From Solirubrobacteraceae bacterium (GTDB taxonomy: Bacteria > Actinomycetota > Thermoleophilia > Solirubrobacterales > Solirubrobacteraceae), in assembly GCA_029263125.1 (NCBI GenBank), contig JAJCYD010000047.1:1-64000 (forward strand): a stretch of 64,000 nucleotides of DNA, written 5' to 3'. A program made the position numbers and the translations under genes. Below are positions 19,642-27,699 of this stretch, piece after piece. Within the stretch, counting starts at the first letter, position 1; every line of letters starts with the position of its first letter. The notes beneath the pieces are model-generated. The model had not been told where the DNA came from. It was given only the letters and a program-made list of their open reading frames with translations, and ran no database searches.

Positions 19642-20903
19642 CGGTCGATGCCTCCGAGCACGGGGTCGAGCATCGCGAGCGTCGCGATGAGGTCGGCGAT
19701 ATAGGAGCCCTCGGTCATCGGCGCGGTCGCCTGCAGGTTGACGAACGAGGGGTCGCGCATGTGCACGCGAGCGGGCTTGGACGAGCCGTCGGAGCGCACA
19801 AAGCAGCCAAGCTCGCCGCGCGGGGACTCGATCGGGAAGTACACCTCGCCGGGCGGGACGCGGAAGCCCTCGGTGACGAGCTTGAAGTGATGGATCAGCG
19901 CCTCCATCGAGGTCGCCAGCTCGTGGCGCGGGGGCAGCGCGACCTTGCGGTCCTCGGTGATCCAGGGGCCCTCGGGCAGCCCGTCGAGCGCCTGGTCGAT
20001 GATCTTCACCGACTCGTAGATCTCGGCCACGCGGACGGCGAAGCGGTCCCAGTTGTCGCCGTCCAAGCCGACGGGGATCTTGAAGTCGAAGTCCTCGTAG
20101 GAGCTGTAGGGCATCGCCTTGCGCAGGTCCCACGGGTTGCCGGTGGCGCGCAGCAGCGGGCCGGTGACGCCGAGCGCGCGCGTCTCGGGCTCGCCGAGCG
20201 GGCAGACGCCGCGCAGGCGCTGCAGCACGATCTCGTTGTTGGCCAGCAGGTCCTTGTACTGATCCACCCGCGAGGGCATCTGCGCGGTGAACTCGCGCAC
20301 CTTCTCCACCCAGCCGCGCGGGACGTCCTCGATGACGCCGCCGACCTGGAAGTAGCGCGTGTGCATGCGCTGGCCGGAGCTCTGCTCGAAGAGATCGAGG
20401 ACCAGCTCGCGATCGCGGAAGCAGTACCAGAACATCGACATCGCGCCGAGGTCCAGCGCGCTGGTCCCGAGCCACACCAGATGGCTCATGATCCGGTTGA
20501 GCTCCATATGGATCACGCGCAGGTACTGTGCGCGCTTGGGAACCTCGACCTCCAGCAGCGTCTCGGTCGCGCCGCAGAACGCCATCGCGTTGAAGTAGTA
20601 GGCGAGGTAGTCCATCCGCTCGACGACGGGGATGACCTTCCAGTAGCTCTTGTCCTCGGCGGTCTTCTCGATGCCGGTGTGGACGTAGCCGATGATCGGC
20701 TTGAGGTCGCGCACGATCTCGCCGTCGAGCGTGATCAGCAGGCGCAGTACCCCGTGCGTGGCGGGGTGGTGGGGCCCCATGTTGAGCGTCAAGAGCTCCT
20801 GCGAGGTGTCCTCGGGGGACTCCAGGCGCTCCATCGGCGCCATCGTGATCGACTCCTCGAGCTTGCGATAGTCACTGGCGCCCGTGGAGGGAGTGATGCT
20901 CAT
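19638..20903 (-). CDS. nuoD: NADH-quinone oxidoreductase subunit D
   Basis: This 421-residue 49-kDa-type subunit forms part of the quinone pocket. The conserved loop LNMGPHHPATHGVLRL is present, as is SPRGELGCFVRSDG. The C-terminus GSYIADLIATLAMLDPVLGGIDR matches the family end, including the terminal Asp-Arg. Separate nuoC and nuoD genes, rather than a fusion, are normal for actinobacteria. The start overlaps the nuoC stop. Confidence 0.97.
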   Translation of the reverse strand: MSITPSTGASDYRKLEESITMAPMERLESPEDTSQELLTLNMGPHHPATHGVLRLLITLDGEIVRDLKPIIGYVHTGIEKTAEDKSYWKVIPVVERMDYLAYYFNAMAFCGATETLLEVEVPKRAQYLRVIHMELNRIMSHLVWLGTSALDLGAMSMFWYCFRDRELVLDLFEQSSGQRMHTRYFQVGGVIEDVPRGWVEKVREFTAQMPSRVDQYKDLLANNEIVLQRLRGVCPLGEPETRALGVTGPLLRATGNPWDLRKAMPYSSYEDFDFKIPVGLDGDNWDRFAVRVAEIYESVKIIDQALDGLPEGPWITEDRKVALPPRHELATSMEALIHHFKLVTEGFRVPPGEVYFPIESPRGELGCFVRSDGSSKPARVHMRDPSFVNLQATAPMTEGSYIADLIATLAMLDPVLGGIDR

Positions 20904-21436
20904 CGGGTGTAGGACCTCCCCTCGGCCTCGTCGATCGTGAACTGCACCGGCTCGCCGCCGATCGGGAAGTCGCGGCGCTGGGGGTGACCCTCGTAGTCCT
21001 CGGGCATGAGGATGCGGCGCGGGTCCGGGTGGCCCTCGAAGATCACGCCGAACATGTCGTAGATCTCGCGCTCCTGGTGGTTGGCCGTCGGCCAGTCGGG
21101 CGTGACGGACGGCACGACCGGCGCGTCGAGCGGCACGCGCAGCTTGACCGTCAGGCGATCCAGCGCGTCCATGTCTAGCAGCTCGTAGTGCACGCCGAGC
21201 CGCGGCTCCTCGGGGTAGTAGTCGACGCCATGGACGGACATCAGCTCGCCGAAGCCCATCGCGCGCAGGCGCTGCAGCGTCTCGCGGATCGTCGCCGGGT
21301 TGACCAGCAGCGTGCCCTTGTCGCGGAAGTACAGCGTGCCGAGGACCGACGCCGCGTCGGACTCGATCAGTTCCTGTGCGAGCAGTTCCAGGCCCGTCGC
21401 GTCAGGCACCGGCGGTGTTCCCCGGGCGAAAGACAT
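20900..21436 (-). CDS. nuoC: NADH-quinone oxidoreductase subunit C
   Basis: A 178-residue 30-kDa-type subunit of the peripheral arm. The family signature is visible as [41 protein letters not shown]. It overlaps nuoB by 35 bases. The first residues ([18 protein letters not shown]) lie within the nuoB coding end, so the start is slightly uncertain. Confidence 0.96.
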   Translation of the reverse strand: MSFARGTPPVPDATGLELLAQELIESDAASVLGTLYFRDKGTLLVNPATIRETLQRLRAMGFGELMSVHGVDYYPEEPRLGVHYELLDMDALDRLTVKLRVPLDAPVVPSVTPDWPTANHQEREIYDMFGVIFEGHPDPRRILMPEDYEGHPQRRDFPIGGEPVQFTIDEAEGRSYTR

Positions 21437-22094
21437 TGATGGCCGTCTCCTGGTCGTCCGCCGAGACGACCTCTTCGGTGCCGCGCGCGCCGTAGCCCTC
21501 GCGCCAGCCCATGTCGGGGTCGTCCTGGATCATCTTGCGCAGCTTGAGGATGCCGTGCATCAGCGCCTCGGGCCGCGGCGGGCAGCCCGGCACGTGCACG
21601 TCGACGGGCATGAACTTGTCCGCCGGCACGATCGCGTAGTTGTTGAAGACGCCCATCGAGCTCGAGCAGGCGCCCATCGCGATCGCCCACTTGGGCTCGA
21701 GCATCTGGTCGTAGATGCGGCGCACGACCGGCGCCATCTTGATCGAGATGCGCCCCGAGAGGATCAGCAGGTCGGCCTGGCGCGGCGACGCTCGGAAGGC
21801 CTCGAAGCCGAAGCGCGCGACGTCGACGCGCGCCGCCACGATCGACATCATCTCGATCGCGCAGCAGGCCAGGCCGAAGGTCGCCGGGAAGAGGGCGTTT
21901 GACCGTGCCCAGGCGACGGCCTTGTCCATCGTCGTCGTCAGCACGCGCTCCTCGACGTAGGCGTCGAGCTCGCGGCCCTCGAGGTCGCCGCGCAGCATGT
22001 CGCGGGCGCGCAGCTGGCGGATGCGGAAGTCCTCGCCGCTGAGATCGCCGAGATCGGTTCCCAGGGCCGGCAGCTTCTGTCGGCTCACCTCCAT
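21402..22094 (-). CDS. nuoB: NADH-quinone oxidoreductase subunit B
   Basis: A 230-residue subunit that binds the terminal cluster N2, next to the quinone. The tandem cysteines [11 protein letters not shown] and the further ligands in GACSSSMG and [11 protein letters not shown] are all present. An N-terminal extension of about 55 residues precedes the core. The ATG at 22094 overlaps the end of nuoA by ten bases. Confidence 0.97.
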   Translation of the reverse strand: MEVSRQKLPALGTDLGDLSGEDFRIRQLRARDMLRGDLEGRELDAYVEERVLTTTMDKAVAWARSNALFPATFGLACCAIEMMSIVAARVDVARFGFEAFRASPRQADLLILSGRISIKMAPVVRRIYDQMLEPKWAIAMGACSSSMGVFNNYAIVPADKFMPVDVHVPGCPPRPEALMHGILKLRKMIQDDPDMGWREGYGARGTEEVVSADDQETAINVFRPGNTAGA

Positions 22095-22441
22095 TCCAGT
22101 GCCCCCCTGCGCCAGACGTAGACGAACGCGGCCATCAGCAGCGTGATGAAGACGATGATCTCGACGAGCGCGAAGACGCCGAAGGCCTTCAGCTGGATCG
22201 CCACCGGATACAGGAAGATGACCTCGATGTCGAACAGGATGAACAGCATCGCGATGAGGTAGAAGCTGATGCCGAAGCGGAATCCCTGCTGGACGTCGGA
22301 CGGCAGACCGCACTCGTATGGGTCGGACTTGTGTGGCACGTCGCGCGTGGGGCCGAAGGCGAAGTTCAGGCCCGCGAACACGACGCCGATCAGGCCACCT
22401 AGGGCGACGAACACCACTGCAGGCAGATATCCGCTGAGCAT
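22085..22441 (-). CDS. nuoA: NADH-quinone oxidoreductase subunit A
   Basis: A 118-residue subunit with three membrane helices and the conserved loop [36 protein letters not shown]. This is the promoter-proximal gene of the operon. Only 41 nt separate its ATG from a divergent gene, so its promoter must sit in or overlap that gene's 5' end. Confidence 0.96.
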   Translation of the reverse strand: MLSGYLPAVVFVALGGLIGVVFAGLNFAFGPTRDVPHKSDPYECGLPSDVQQGFRFGISFYLIAMLFILFDIEVIFLYPVAIQLKAFGVFALVEIIVFITLLMAAFVYVWRRGALEWR

Positions 22442-22482
22442 CCGTGTCTTTCTATCACCAATGCGTTACGCCCCGGTAGCAC

Positions 22483-22932
22483 GTGACTGACGTCACGATT
22501 GCCGTAGTCGCCGCATATGCCACGCTTGCGGTCAACGGCGTCGCGGGCGCCTTCGCGGGCGTGCGCTGGTGGCTGGTGCTCCCCAGCGACGCGATCTGGC
22601 CGCTGCTGCGAGCCGGCCAGCTCGTCGCCGGCATCCAGGCCGCGCTTGCGGGCGTGCTCTTCGTCGCGGGCTATCGCCCCGACGACGGTCTGTACTGGCT
22701 CTACGCGCTGCTGCCCGTGGCGATCGGCCTGATCGCCGAGCAGCTGCGGATCGCGTCGGCCGAGCAGGTGCTCGAGAACCGCGACCTCGAGGATGCCGAG
22801 GCCGTCGGAGCGCTGCCCGATTCCGAGCAGCGCTCCGTCGTGCTCGCCGTCGTGCGGCGCGAGATCGGCGTGATGGCGGTCGCGGCGTTCGTGGTCTGCG
22901 TGCTCGCGCTGCGCGCCGCGCTGATCGCCTGA
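22483..22932 (+). CDS. Uncharacterised four-helix membrane protein
   Basis: A 149-residue protein with three hydrophobic segments in the first 90 residues (VTIAVVAAYATLAVNGVAGAF, QLVAGIQAALAGVLFVAGY, YWLYALLPVAIGLIAEQL). A charged stretch follows, then a last helix (MAVAAFVVCVLALRAALIA). It starts with GTG and is divergent from nuoA with a 41-nt gap, so both may share regulation. I do not recognise a family. The location suggests, but does not prove, a link to respiration. Confidence 0.7.
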   Translation: MTDVTIAVVAAYATLAVNGVAGAFAGVRWWLVLPSDAIWPLLRAGQLVAGIQAALAGVLFVAGYRPDDGLYWLYALLPVAIGLIAEQLRIASAEQVLENRDLEDAEAVGALPDSEQRSVVLAVVRREIGVMAVAAFVVCVLALRAALIA

Positions 22933-22936
22933 GCGC

Positions 22937-23614
22937 CTACAGGAACCTGCGCGAGATCGTGAACGAGCCCTTGATCTGGGGCTTGGTCTTGCGCGAGTAG
23001 CTGCGCTTCTGGTCGACGTAGACGGTCCAGCGGCCACGCAGCGAGCGGGTCGGCAGCAGCGACATGCGCCGGGACGCGACGCCGCAGACGCCCTTGGCCT
23101 TGCCGACCTTGACGGTGCGCCGCGTCCGCCCGCGGAAGCGGAAGTGCAGGTAGACGTTGCGGCCCGTCGCGAAGCCGCGGACCGTGTGCGTCGCCCTGGT
23201 GGTCGGCTTGCCGGACGATGGGTTGGTCGTGTAGCCGACCGCGACCTTCTTGAAGCTCGTCGTCGCGACGTTCGCGGGGTTGGCGCCGTCGGTCGCGATC
23301 AGGTTGAAGGTCTGCAGCTTGCGGTTGAACGGGGTGAAGAACGGCGGGGCGGTCGTGGTCGTGAAGTTGCCGGCCGGATCGGCGGTGACGGAGGTGCGAA
23401 AGCTCGGGGCCGGAGCGGTCGATGTCGTCGTCTCCACGGTCACGCGCGCGCCGGGCGTGAAGCCCGTTCCGGCGATCGGCACCGAGGAGTCCAGGCCCGG
23501 CGCCGTCCGGGCGCAGGAGGTCGTGGCCACGGTCGCGGCGCCCGCGGGGGCGGTCAGGACGAGGACTGATGCCGCCGCGATTGCGGCGGCGAGGACGGTG
23601 CGGGCTGCCGGCAT
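22937..23614 (-). CDS. Secreted beta-rich protein of unknown function
   Basis: A 225-residue protein with a clear signal peptide (TVLAAAIAAASVLVLTAPAGAA). The mature part has an Ig-like pattern (PIAGTGFTPGARVTVETTT, then DPAGNFTTTTAPPFF) and a basic C-terminal half. Wide-spaced cysteines could form a disulfide. Thermoleophilia often carry such secreted proteins with no assigned role. It lies tail-to-tail with the 22483 gene with four bases between. Confidence 0.7.
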   Translation of the reverse strand: MPAARTVLAAAIAAASVLVLTAPAGAATVATTSCARTAPGLDSSVPIAGTGFTPGARVTVETTTSTAPAPSFRTSVTADPAGNFTTTTAPPFFTPFNRKLQTFNLIATDGANPANVATTSFKKVAVGYTTNPSSGKPTTRATHTVRGFATGRNVYLHFRFRGRTRRTVKVGKAKGVCGVASRRMSLLPTRSLRGRWTVYVDQKRSYSRKTKPQIKGSFTISRRFL

Positions 23615-23683
23615 GCGTGAGCTCCCCCTGCGATGGAATCGAGCACGCGATCGTAGACGCGGCGCCGGAGTCGGTGTGTGAGA

Positions 23684-24175
23684 TCAGTCTCGGACGGTGG
23701 TCGTATACCCGCCGCGGTAGTAGACGAGCGGGTCGCCGCACTCACCGACGCCCATGCCCGTGACCTCGCCGATCCCGATGACGTGATCGCCGCCCTCCAG
23801 CAGCTCGTGCAGCTCGCAGGCGATCCAGGCCAGCGCGGAGTCGATCACCGGGACGCCATGGGATTCGCGGTGCGTGACGCGCTCGAACTTCTCGCGTGCG
23901 ACGCGCTTGGACGCGAAGATCGCGGCCAGGTCGCCGTCGGCTGCCCGCAGGACGTTGACCGCGAAGCGCCGCGACGACCGAACGCCGTCGAGCGTTCGCG
24001 ATCCGCGGTCGAAGCAGACGAGCAGCAGCAGCGGATCCAGCGACAGCGACGTGACGGCGTTCGTCGTCATCCCGGCCGGCCCGTCGGGCCCGGTCGTGGT
24101 GACGATCGTGACCCCTGTCGCGAGATGGCCGATCGTGTCGCGGTAGGCGCGCGTGAGATCGGCCGCGGCGCTCAC
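23684..24175 (-). CDS. Flavin reductase-like FMN-binding protein
   Basis: A 163-residue protein of the flavin reductase / HpaC-type split-barrel family. Markers are HLATGVTIVTTTGPDGPAGMTTNAVTSLSLDPLLLLVCFD near the N-terminus and FAVNVLRAADGDLAAIFASK in the middle. Such proteins use NAD(P)H to reduce free FMN or FAD, often for a partner monooxygenase, but no monooxygenase lies nearby. Its ATG overlaps the stop of the cupredoxin gene, so the two are likely one operon. Confidence 0.88.
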   Translation of the reverse strand: MSAAADLTRAYRDTIGHLATGVTIVTTTGPDGPAGMTTNAVTSLSLDPLLLLVCFDRGSRTLDGVRSSRRFAVNVLRAADGDLAAIFASKRVAREKFERVTHRESHGVPVIDSALAWIACELHELLEGGDHVIGIGEVTGMGVGECGDPLVYYRGGYTTTVRD

Positions 24176-24582
24176 AGCGGCTCACCCTCGATGACGAGCT
24201 CACCGTACTGGCCAAGGTCGTCGTGGTTGGCGATCGAGCAGACCATCCGGTAGGTCCCGGGACTCAGCGTCACCTTGATCGGCTCGGTCGACTGGCCGGG
24301 CTGCATGCTCTTGACCCGCCCGTCGGGCACGGGCACCGGCCGCTCGCCCTCCTCCACGGGCGGGACCTGAAGGACGAGGTTGTGCGTCAACCGGCCGGTA
24401 TTGCGGACCGTGATCTTGATCCGCCCCGGCCGGGCGACGATGTTCTGGGGCAGGATGCGGTACTCGTCGACGGTCAGCCGCAGGATCGGCCGGTCGGTGC
24501 GGACGGGGTCGCTCTCGCCACAGCTGGTGAGCGCGATCGCGATGGCGGCAAGACTTGCGGCGACGGGGAGCGAGGGAGACAT
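24172..24582 (-). CDS. Cupredoxin-like lipoprotein
   Basis: A 136-residue protein with a lipobox (ALTSC, C21), so it should be anchored outside the membrane. The fold is a plastocyanin-like beta-barrel. The expected type 1 copper ligands are H67 (LTHNL), C115 and H120 in RMVCSIANHDDLGQYG. The usual axial Met four residues after the second His is Gln here (Q125). Related plastocyanin-like proteins have GM at this point. It is divergent from the cytochrome c gene and overlaps the flavin reductase. A short-range electron carrier role is likely. Confidence 0.8.
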   Translation of the reverse strand: MSPSLPVAASLAAIAIALTSCGESDPVRTDRPILRLTVDEYRILPQNIVARPGRIKITVRNTGRLTHNLVLQVPPVEEGERPVPVPDGRVKSMQPGQSTEPIKVTLSPGTYRMVCSIANHDDLGQYGELVIEGEPL

Positions 24583-24618
24583 CGTGTCGGGGATTGTTCC
24601 GTATCATCTGCGCCGCCC

Positions 24619-25038
24619 ATGGCCCGCCGCCCCCTGATCGCCGCCTGCCTCACCGTTGCGGCGCTCGTCTCGGCCGGATGCGGCTCGCAGGGCATCAAGC
24701 TCGCCAGCAGCAATCCGCAGCGCGAAGGGGCGGTCCTGTTCGCCGAGCGCTGCGGGTCCTGTCACACGCTGAGCGCCGCCGGGACGCAGGGCTCGACGAC
24801 CGACGTTTCCAACAGCGAGAACGTCGACGGCCCGAACTTCGACACGCGTGTCGAGAAGTTCGACGACATCGTCTACGCGATCCAAAACGGCGGGTTCTCC
24901 GGCGCGATCATGCCCGAGAACATCGCCACCGGCGACGAGATGAAGGCGATCGCGGCATTCGTCGCCAAGTACGCCGGCACGGACATCGGCTCGCGCAAGC
25001 CGGCCGGTGGGACGGCGCCCGCGAGCGGAACGCCCTAG
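24619..25038 (+). CDS. Class I cytochrome c lipoprotein
   Basis: A 139-residue protein with a lipobox (VSAGC, C21), a single haem c site (CGSCH, residues 45-49) and a candidate axial Met in AIMPENI. The middle carries the usual helices (GPNFDTRVEKFDDIVYAIQNGG). It should shuttle electrons on the outer face of the membrane. The TATCAT box at 24602-24607 lies 11 nt before the ATG, and the cupredoxin diverges 36 nt away, so the two are probably partners. Its TAG stop lies inside the left arm of the inverted repeat that follows. Confidence 0.88.
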   Translation: MARRPLIAACLTVAALVSAGCGSQGIKLASSNPQREGAVLFAERCGSCHTLSAAGTQGSTTDVSNSENVDGPNFDTRVEKFDDIVYAIQNGGFSGAIMPENIATGDEMKAIAAFVAKYAGTDIGSRKPAGGTAPASGTP

Positions 25039-25201
25039 TGGGTCGTCCAGGAACGTTGTGCCTGAAACGCCGGGATGCCGGCGCTGCCAGGCAAGGACGC
25101 AGGATCGAAGGTGTGGCTCTGGCACATCGAGATCCGAGGACGCCGCATGGCGGTGATCGGCGCCCGTCGTTTCGGGCGCAACGTTTCTGGATGGCCCACT
25201 A
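25036..25201 (+). repeat. Long imperfect inverted repeat with 39-nt arms
   Basis: Arms at 25036-25074 and 25163-25201 match at 33 of 39 positions. Five of the six differences are transitions that would form G-U pairs if the plus strand is transcribed, so 38 of 39 positions can pair in RNA. The 88-nt interior holds a smaller hairpin (GGATC...GATCC with GGTGTG/CACATC inside). The left arm starts with the cytochrome c stop codon and the right arm ends 22 nt before serS. The ends read TA-GTGGG and CCCAC-TA, which would also fit a small transposon-derived element at a TA target. No serine T-box motif was seen. Confidence 0.7.
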
Positions 25202-25223
25202 GCCCCGTCCACGCGGCAGCGCT

Positions 25224-26480
25224 GTGCTTGACCTCAGGCTGATCCGCCGCGAGCCCGAGGCGGTTCGAGCGGCGCTCGCGCGCCGTGGCCCCGACACCGC
25301 CGCGCGAGTTGACGCCGTCGTCGATCTCGACACGCGCTGGCGGGAGGCGACGCAGGCCGCCGAGGGGTTGCGAGCCGAGCAGAAGGCCGCATCCGGAGAG
25401 CTGGCCGCGGGTAAGCGCGAGGGTCGCGACGTCGCGCCTCAGCTCGCGCGGCTGAAGGAGCTCTCCGCTGAGGTCAAGGCGCTCGGCGAGCGCGCGAAGG
25501 CGGCCGAGGCCGAGCTGCAGGACGTCCTCTCAACGCTGCCCAACCTCCCCGATCCGACGGCCGCCGAGCCCGACGACGAGGTCCTGCGATGCGTCGGCGA
25601 GGCCACGAAGACCGGTCGCGAGCACCAGCAGCTGGCCGGCGAGCGGATCGACATGGAGCGCGGCGCCCGACTGTCGGGGGCGCGCTTTGCCTACCTGCGC
25701 GGCGACCTCGTGATGCTCGAGCTGGCGCTCGTGCAATGGACGCTGACGCTGCTGCGCGGCCATGGCTTCGAACCGGTGATCCCGCCGGTGCTCGTGCGCG
25801 AGCAGGCCCTGTTCGGCACGGGCTTTCTCCCCGACACCGAGCAGCAGATCTATCACCTGCCCGCCGACGACCTGTACCTCGTCGGCACGAGCGAGGTGGC
25901 GCTCGCCTCGCTGCACGCCGGCGAGATCCTCGACGCCGCCGACCTGCCGCTGCGCTACGCGGGCTTCTCGCCGTGCTTCCGGCGCGAGGCCGGCGCCGGC
26001 GGCAAGGACACGGGCGGCATCTTCCGCGTGCATCAGTTCGACAAGGTCGAGATGTTCTCGTTCGTGCAACCCGATCGCGGCGTCGCGGAGCACGAGCGGC
26101 TGCTGGCGATCGAGGAGGAGATCATGGTGGCTCTCGAGATCCCCTATCGCGTCGTCAACATCGCCGTCGACGACCTTGGCGCCAGCGCCGCGAAGAAGTA
26201 CGACATCGAGGCCTGGCTGCCCGGGCAGGGCCGCTACCGGGAGCTGACGTCGACCTCGAACACGACCGACTTCCAGGCGCGGCGGCTGGAGATCCGCGTG
26301 CGCCCGGGCGCCGAGAAGGCAAAGCCCGAGACGCTGCACACGCTCAACGGCACGGCCGTCGCGGTGGGCCGCACGATGATCGCGCTGCTGGAGAACGGCC
26401 AGCGCGAGGACGGCTCGGTCGGGCTGCCGGCGGTGCTGACGCCCTACGGCGCGCCGTCGGAGCTGCCGCCGGCGAACTGA
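25224..26480 (+). CDS. serS: Seryl-tRNA synthetase
   Basis: A 418-residue class II synthetase that charges tRNA-Ser. The N-terminal coiled-coil arm spans about residues 30-100. Motif 2 is visible as FSPCFRREAGAGGKDTGGIFRVHQFDKVEMF. Motif 3 appears as LHTLNGTAVAVGRTMIALLEN. The GTG start follows the inverted-repeat element closely. Its 3' end overlaps the converging STAS gene by 37 bases. Three tRNA-Ser genes lie elsewhere in the window. Confidence 0.96.
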   Translation: MLDLRLIRREPEAVRAALARRGPDTAARVDAVVDLDTRWREATQAAEGLRAEQKAASGELAAGKREGRDVAPQLARLKELSAEVKALGERAKAAEAELQDVLSTLPNLPDPTAAEPDDEVLRCVGEATKTGREHQQLAGERIDMERGARLSGARFAYLRGDLVMLELALVQWTLTLLRGHGFEPVIPPVLVREQALFGTGFLPDTEQQIYHLPADDLYLVGTSEVALASLHAGEILDAADLPLRYAGFSPCFRREAGAGGKDTGGIFRVHQFDKVEMFSFVQPDRGVAEHERLLAIEEEIMVALEIPYRVVNIAVDDLGASAAKKYDIEAWLPGQGRYRELTSTSNTTDFQARRLEIRVRPGAEKAKPETLHTLNGTAVAVGRTMIALLENGQREDGSVGLPAVLTPYGAPSELPPAN

Positions 26481-26836
26481 AGGACGTCCTCGCAGGCGGC
26501 TTCGCGGTCCTCGTGGATCGCGAAGGTGTGGTCCAGGCCGGTGATCTGAAACAGCCGCAGGACGGTGGGGTTCGCGCAGACGACCGCCAGGTTCCCCTTG
26601 CGCGCCGCGATCTGCCGCAGCCCGTTGAGCAGCACGCTGAGACCCGTCGAATCGATGAACTCGACCCCGCTGAGGTCGATCACGATGGCCATGCTGCCGC
26701 CCTCGATCGCCGCGGAGAGGCGCTCGGAGAAGTCGGGCGCCGAGGACAGGTGGATCTCGCCGTGCACGTCGATGACGTGTACGCCGGACTGCGGATGCTC
26801 CTCGAAGAGCTCGAAACGTGGGACGACGGGACTCAC
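26444..26836 (-). CDS. STAS-domain anti-sigma factor antagonist
   Basis: A protein of about 130 residues made of one STAS domain, as in SpoIIAA/RsbV. The phosphorylatable serine is S63 in VEFIDSTGLSVLLNGLRQ. Such proteins bind anti-sigma kinases when dephosphorylated and so release a sigma factor. GTG at 26836 is preferred over a longer frame starting at 26887. Its 3' end overlaps serS tail-to-tail. A plausible phosphatase partner is the SpoIIE-type protein at 38014, but no kinase or sigma gene adjoins it. Confidence 0.88.
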   Translation of the reverse strand: MSPVVPRFELFEEHPQSGVHVIDVHGEIHLSSAPDFSERLSAAIEGGSMAIVIDLSGVEFIDSTGLSVLLNGLRQIAARKGNLAVVCANPTVLRLFQITGLDHTFAIHEDREAACEDVLQFAGGSSDGAP

Positions 26837-26892
26837 CGCCACATCAGACCCTGGATGGCGCTGGATGTCAATGCGCCGAGCGTCCACGCGTC

Positions 26893-26898
26893 TACGAT
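26893..26898 (+). promoter_or_regulatory. -10 box for a leaderless transcript
   Basis: TACGAT lies six bases before the GTG of the MerR-type gene. That spacing places transcription start at or near the start codon. Confidence 0.45.
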
Positions 26899-26904
26899 CC
26901 GTGC

Positions 26905-27693
26905 GTGGCCGACGACGCCGACGACGAGCAGCTGACGATCGACGAGCTGGCGCGCCGGATCGGCATGACCGTGCGCAACATCCGCGCGCACCAATCTCGC
27001 GGCCTGCTGCCGGCGCCGGAGGTTCGCGGGCGCACGGGCTACTACGGCCCGGACCACGTCGCGCGCCTGGAGCTCATCAAGGAGCTGCAGGCCGACGGCT
27101 TCAACCTCGATCTCATCCGCCGCCTGCTCGACGGCGCCGGCGGCTCCAGCCGGGAGGTGCTGCGCTTCAAGCAGGCGCTGGGGCGGCCGTTCGGCTCCGA
27201 CGAGCAGCCGCGCGAGGTCAACCTGCTCGAGCTGGCCGAGGAGTGGGGCACGACGGACGTCGAGCTGCTGGAGAAGTCGCTGGAGGTCGGCCTGCTGCGC
27301 CAGCGCGAGGACGGCAGCTTTGAGCAGATGAGCCCGCGCCTGGCAGCCCACGGGCGCGAGCTGGCCAAGCTCGGCATCCCCCTGGAGCGCCAGCTGGACG
27401 TCATCGGCCGGGTCCGCGAGCACGCCGACGCGATCGCGGCGACGTACGTCGAGCTGTTCCTGCAGGCGGTGTGGGCGCCGTTCGAGGCGGCCGGCCAGCC
27501 ACCGCAGCGCTGGCCGGAGGTGCAGGAGGCACTCGAGCGCCTGCACCCGCTTGCCGCCGAGTCCGTCGTGGCGGTCTTCGGGCTGGCGATGGGCCAGGCG
27601 GTGGAGCGGGAGTTCGGCCGCCAGGTGGCGCGGCTGTGGAGCGATCCGGGCTCGGACGCGGCGGAGCCCGCGGCCGAGCGGTCGACGCCGTAG
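26905..27693 (+). CDS. MerR-family transcriptional regulator
   Basis: A 262-residue protein with an N-terminal MerR winged-helix domain (LTIDELARRIGMTVRNIRAHQSRGLLPAPEVRGRTGYYG). A long helical C-terminal region of about 170 residues follows, where an effector could bind. The GTG at 26905 is chosen because a -10-like box sits six bases before it. A start at 26818 would run into the divergent STAS gene. The next gene, an AlkZ-like glycosylase, begins 7 nt after its stop, so the two are probably co-transcribed. The effector is unknown. Confidence 0.88.
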   Translation: MADDADDEQLTIDELARRIGMTVRNIRAHQSRGLLPAPEVRGRTGYYGPDHVARLELIKELQADGFNLDLIRRLLDGAGGSSREVLRFKQALGRPFGSDEQPREVNLLELAEEWGTTDVELLEKSLEVGLLRQREDGSFEQMSPRLAAHGRELAKLGIPLERQLDVIGRVREHADAIAATYVELFLQAVWAPFEAAGQPPQRWPEVQEALERLHPLAAESVVAVFGLAMGQAVEREFGRQVARLWSDPGSDAAEPAAERSTP

Positions 27694-27699
27694 ACCTGC

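Noticed and set aside
25036-25223. T-box riboswitch before serS
   Set aside because: The hairpin is long, but I could not find a T-box consensus sequence or a serine specifier loop.
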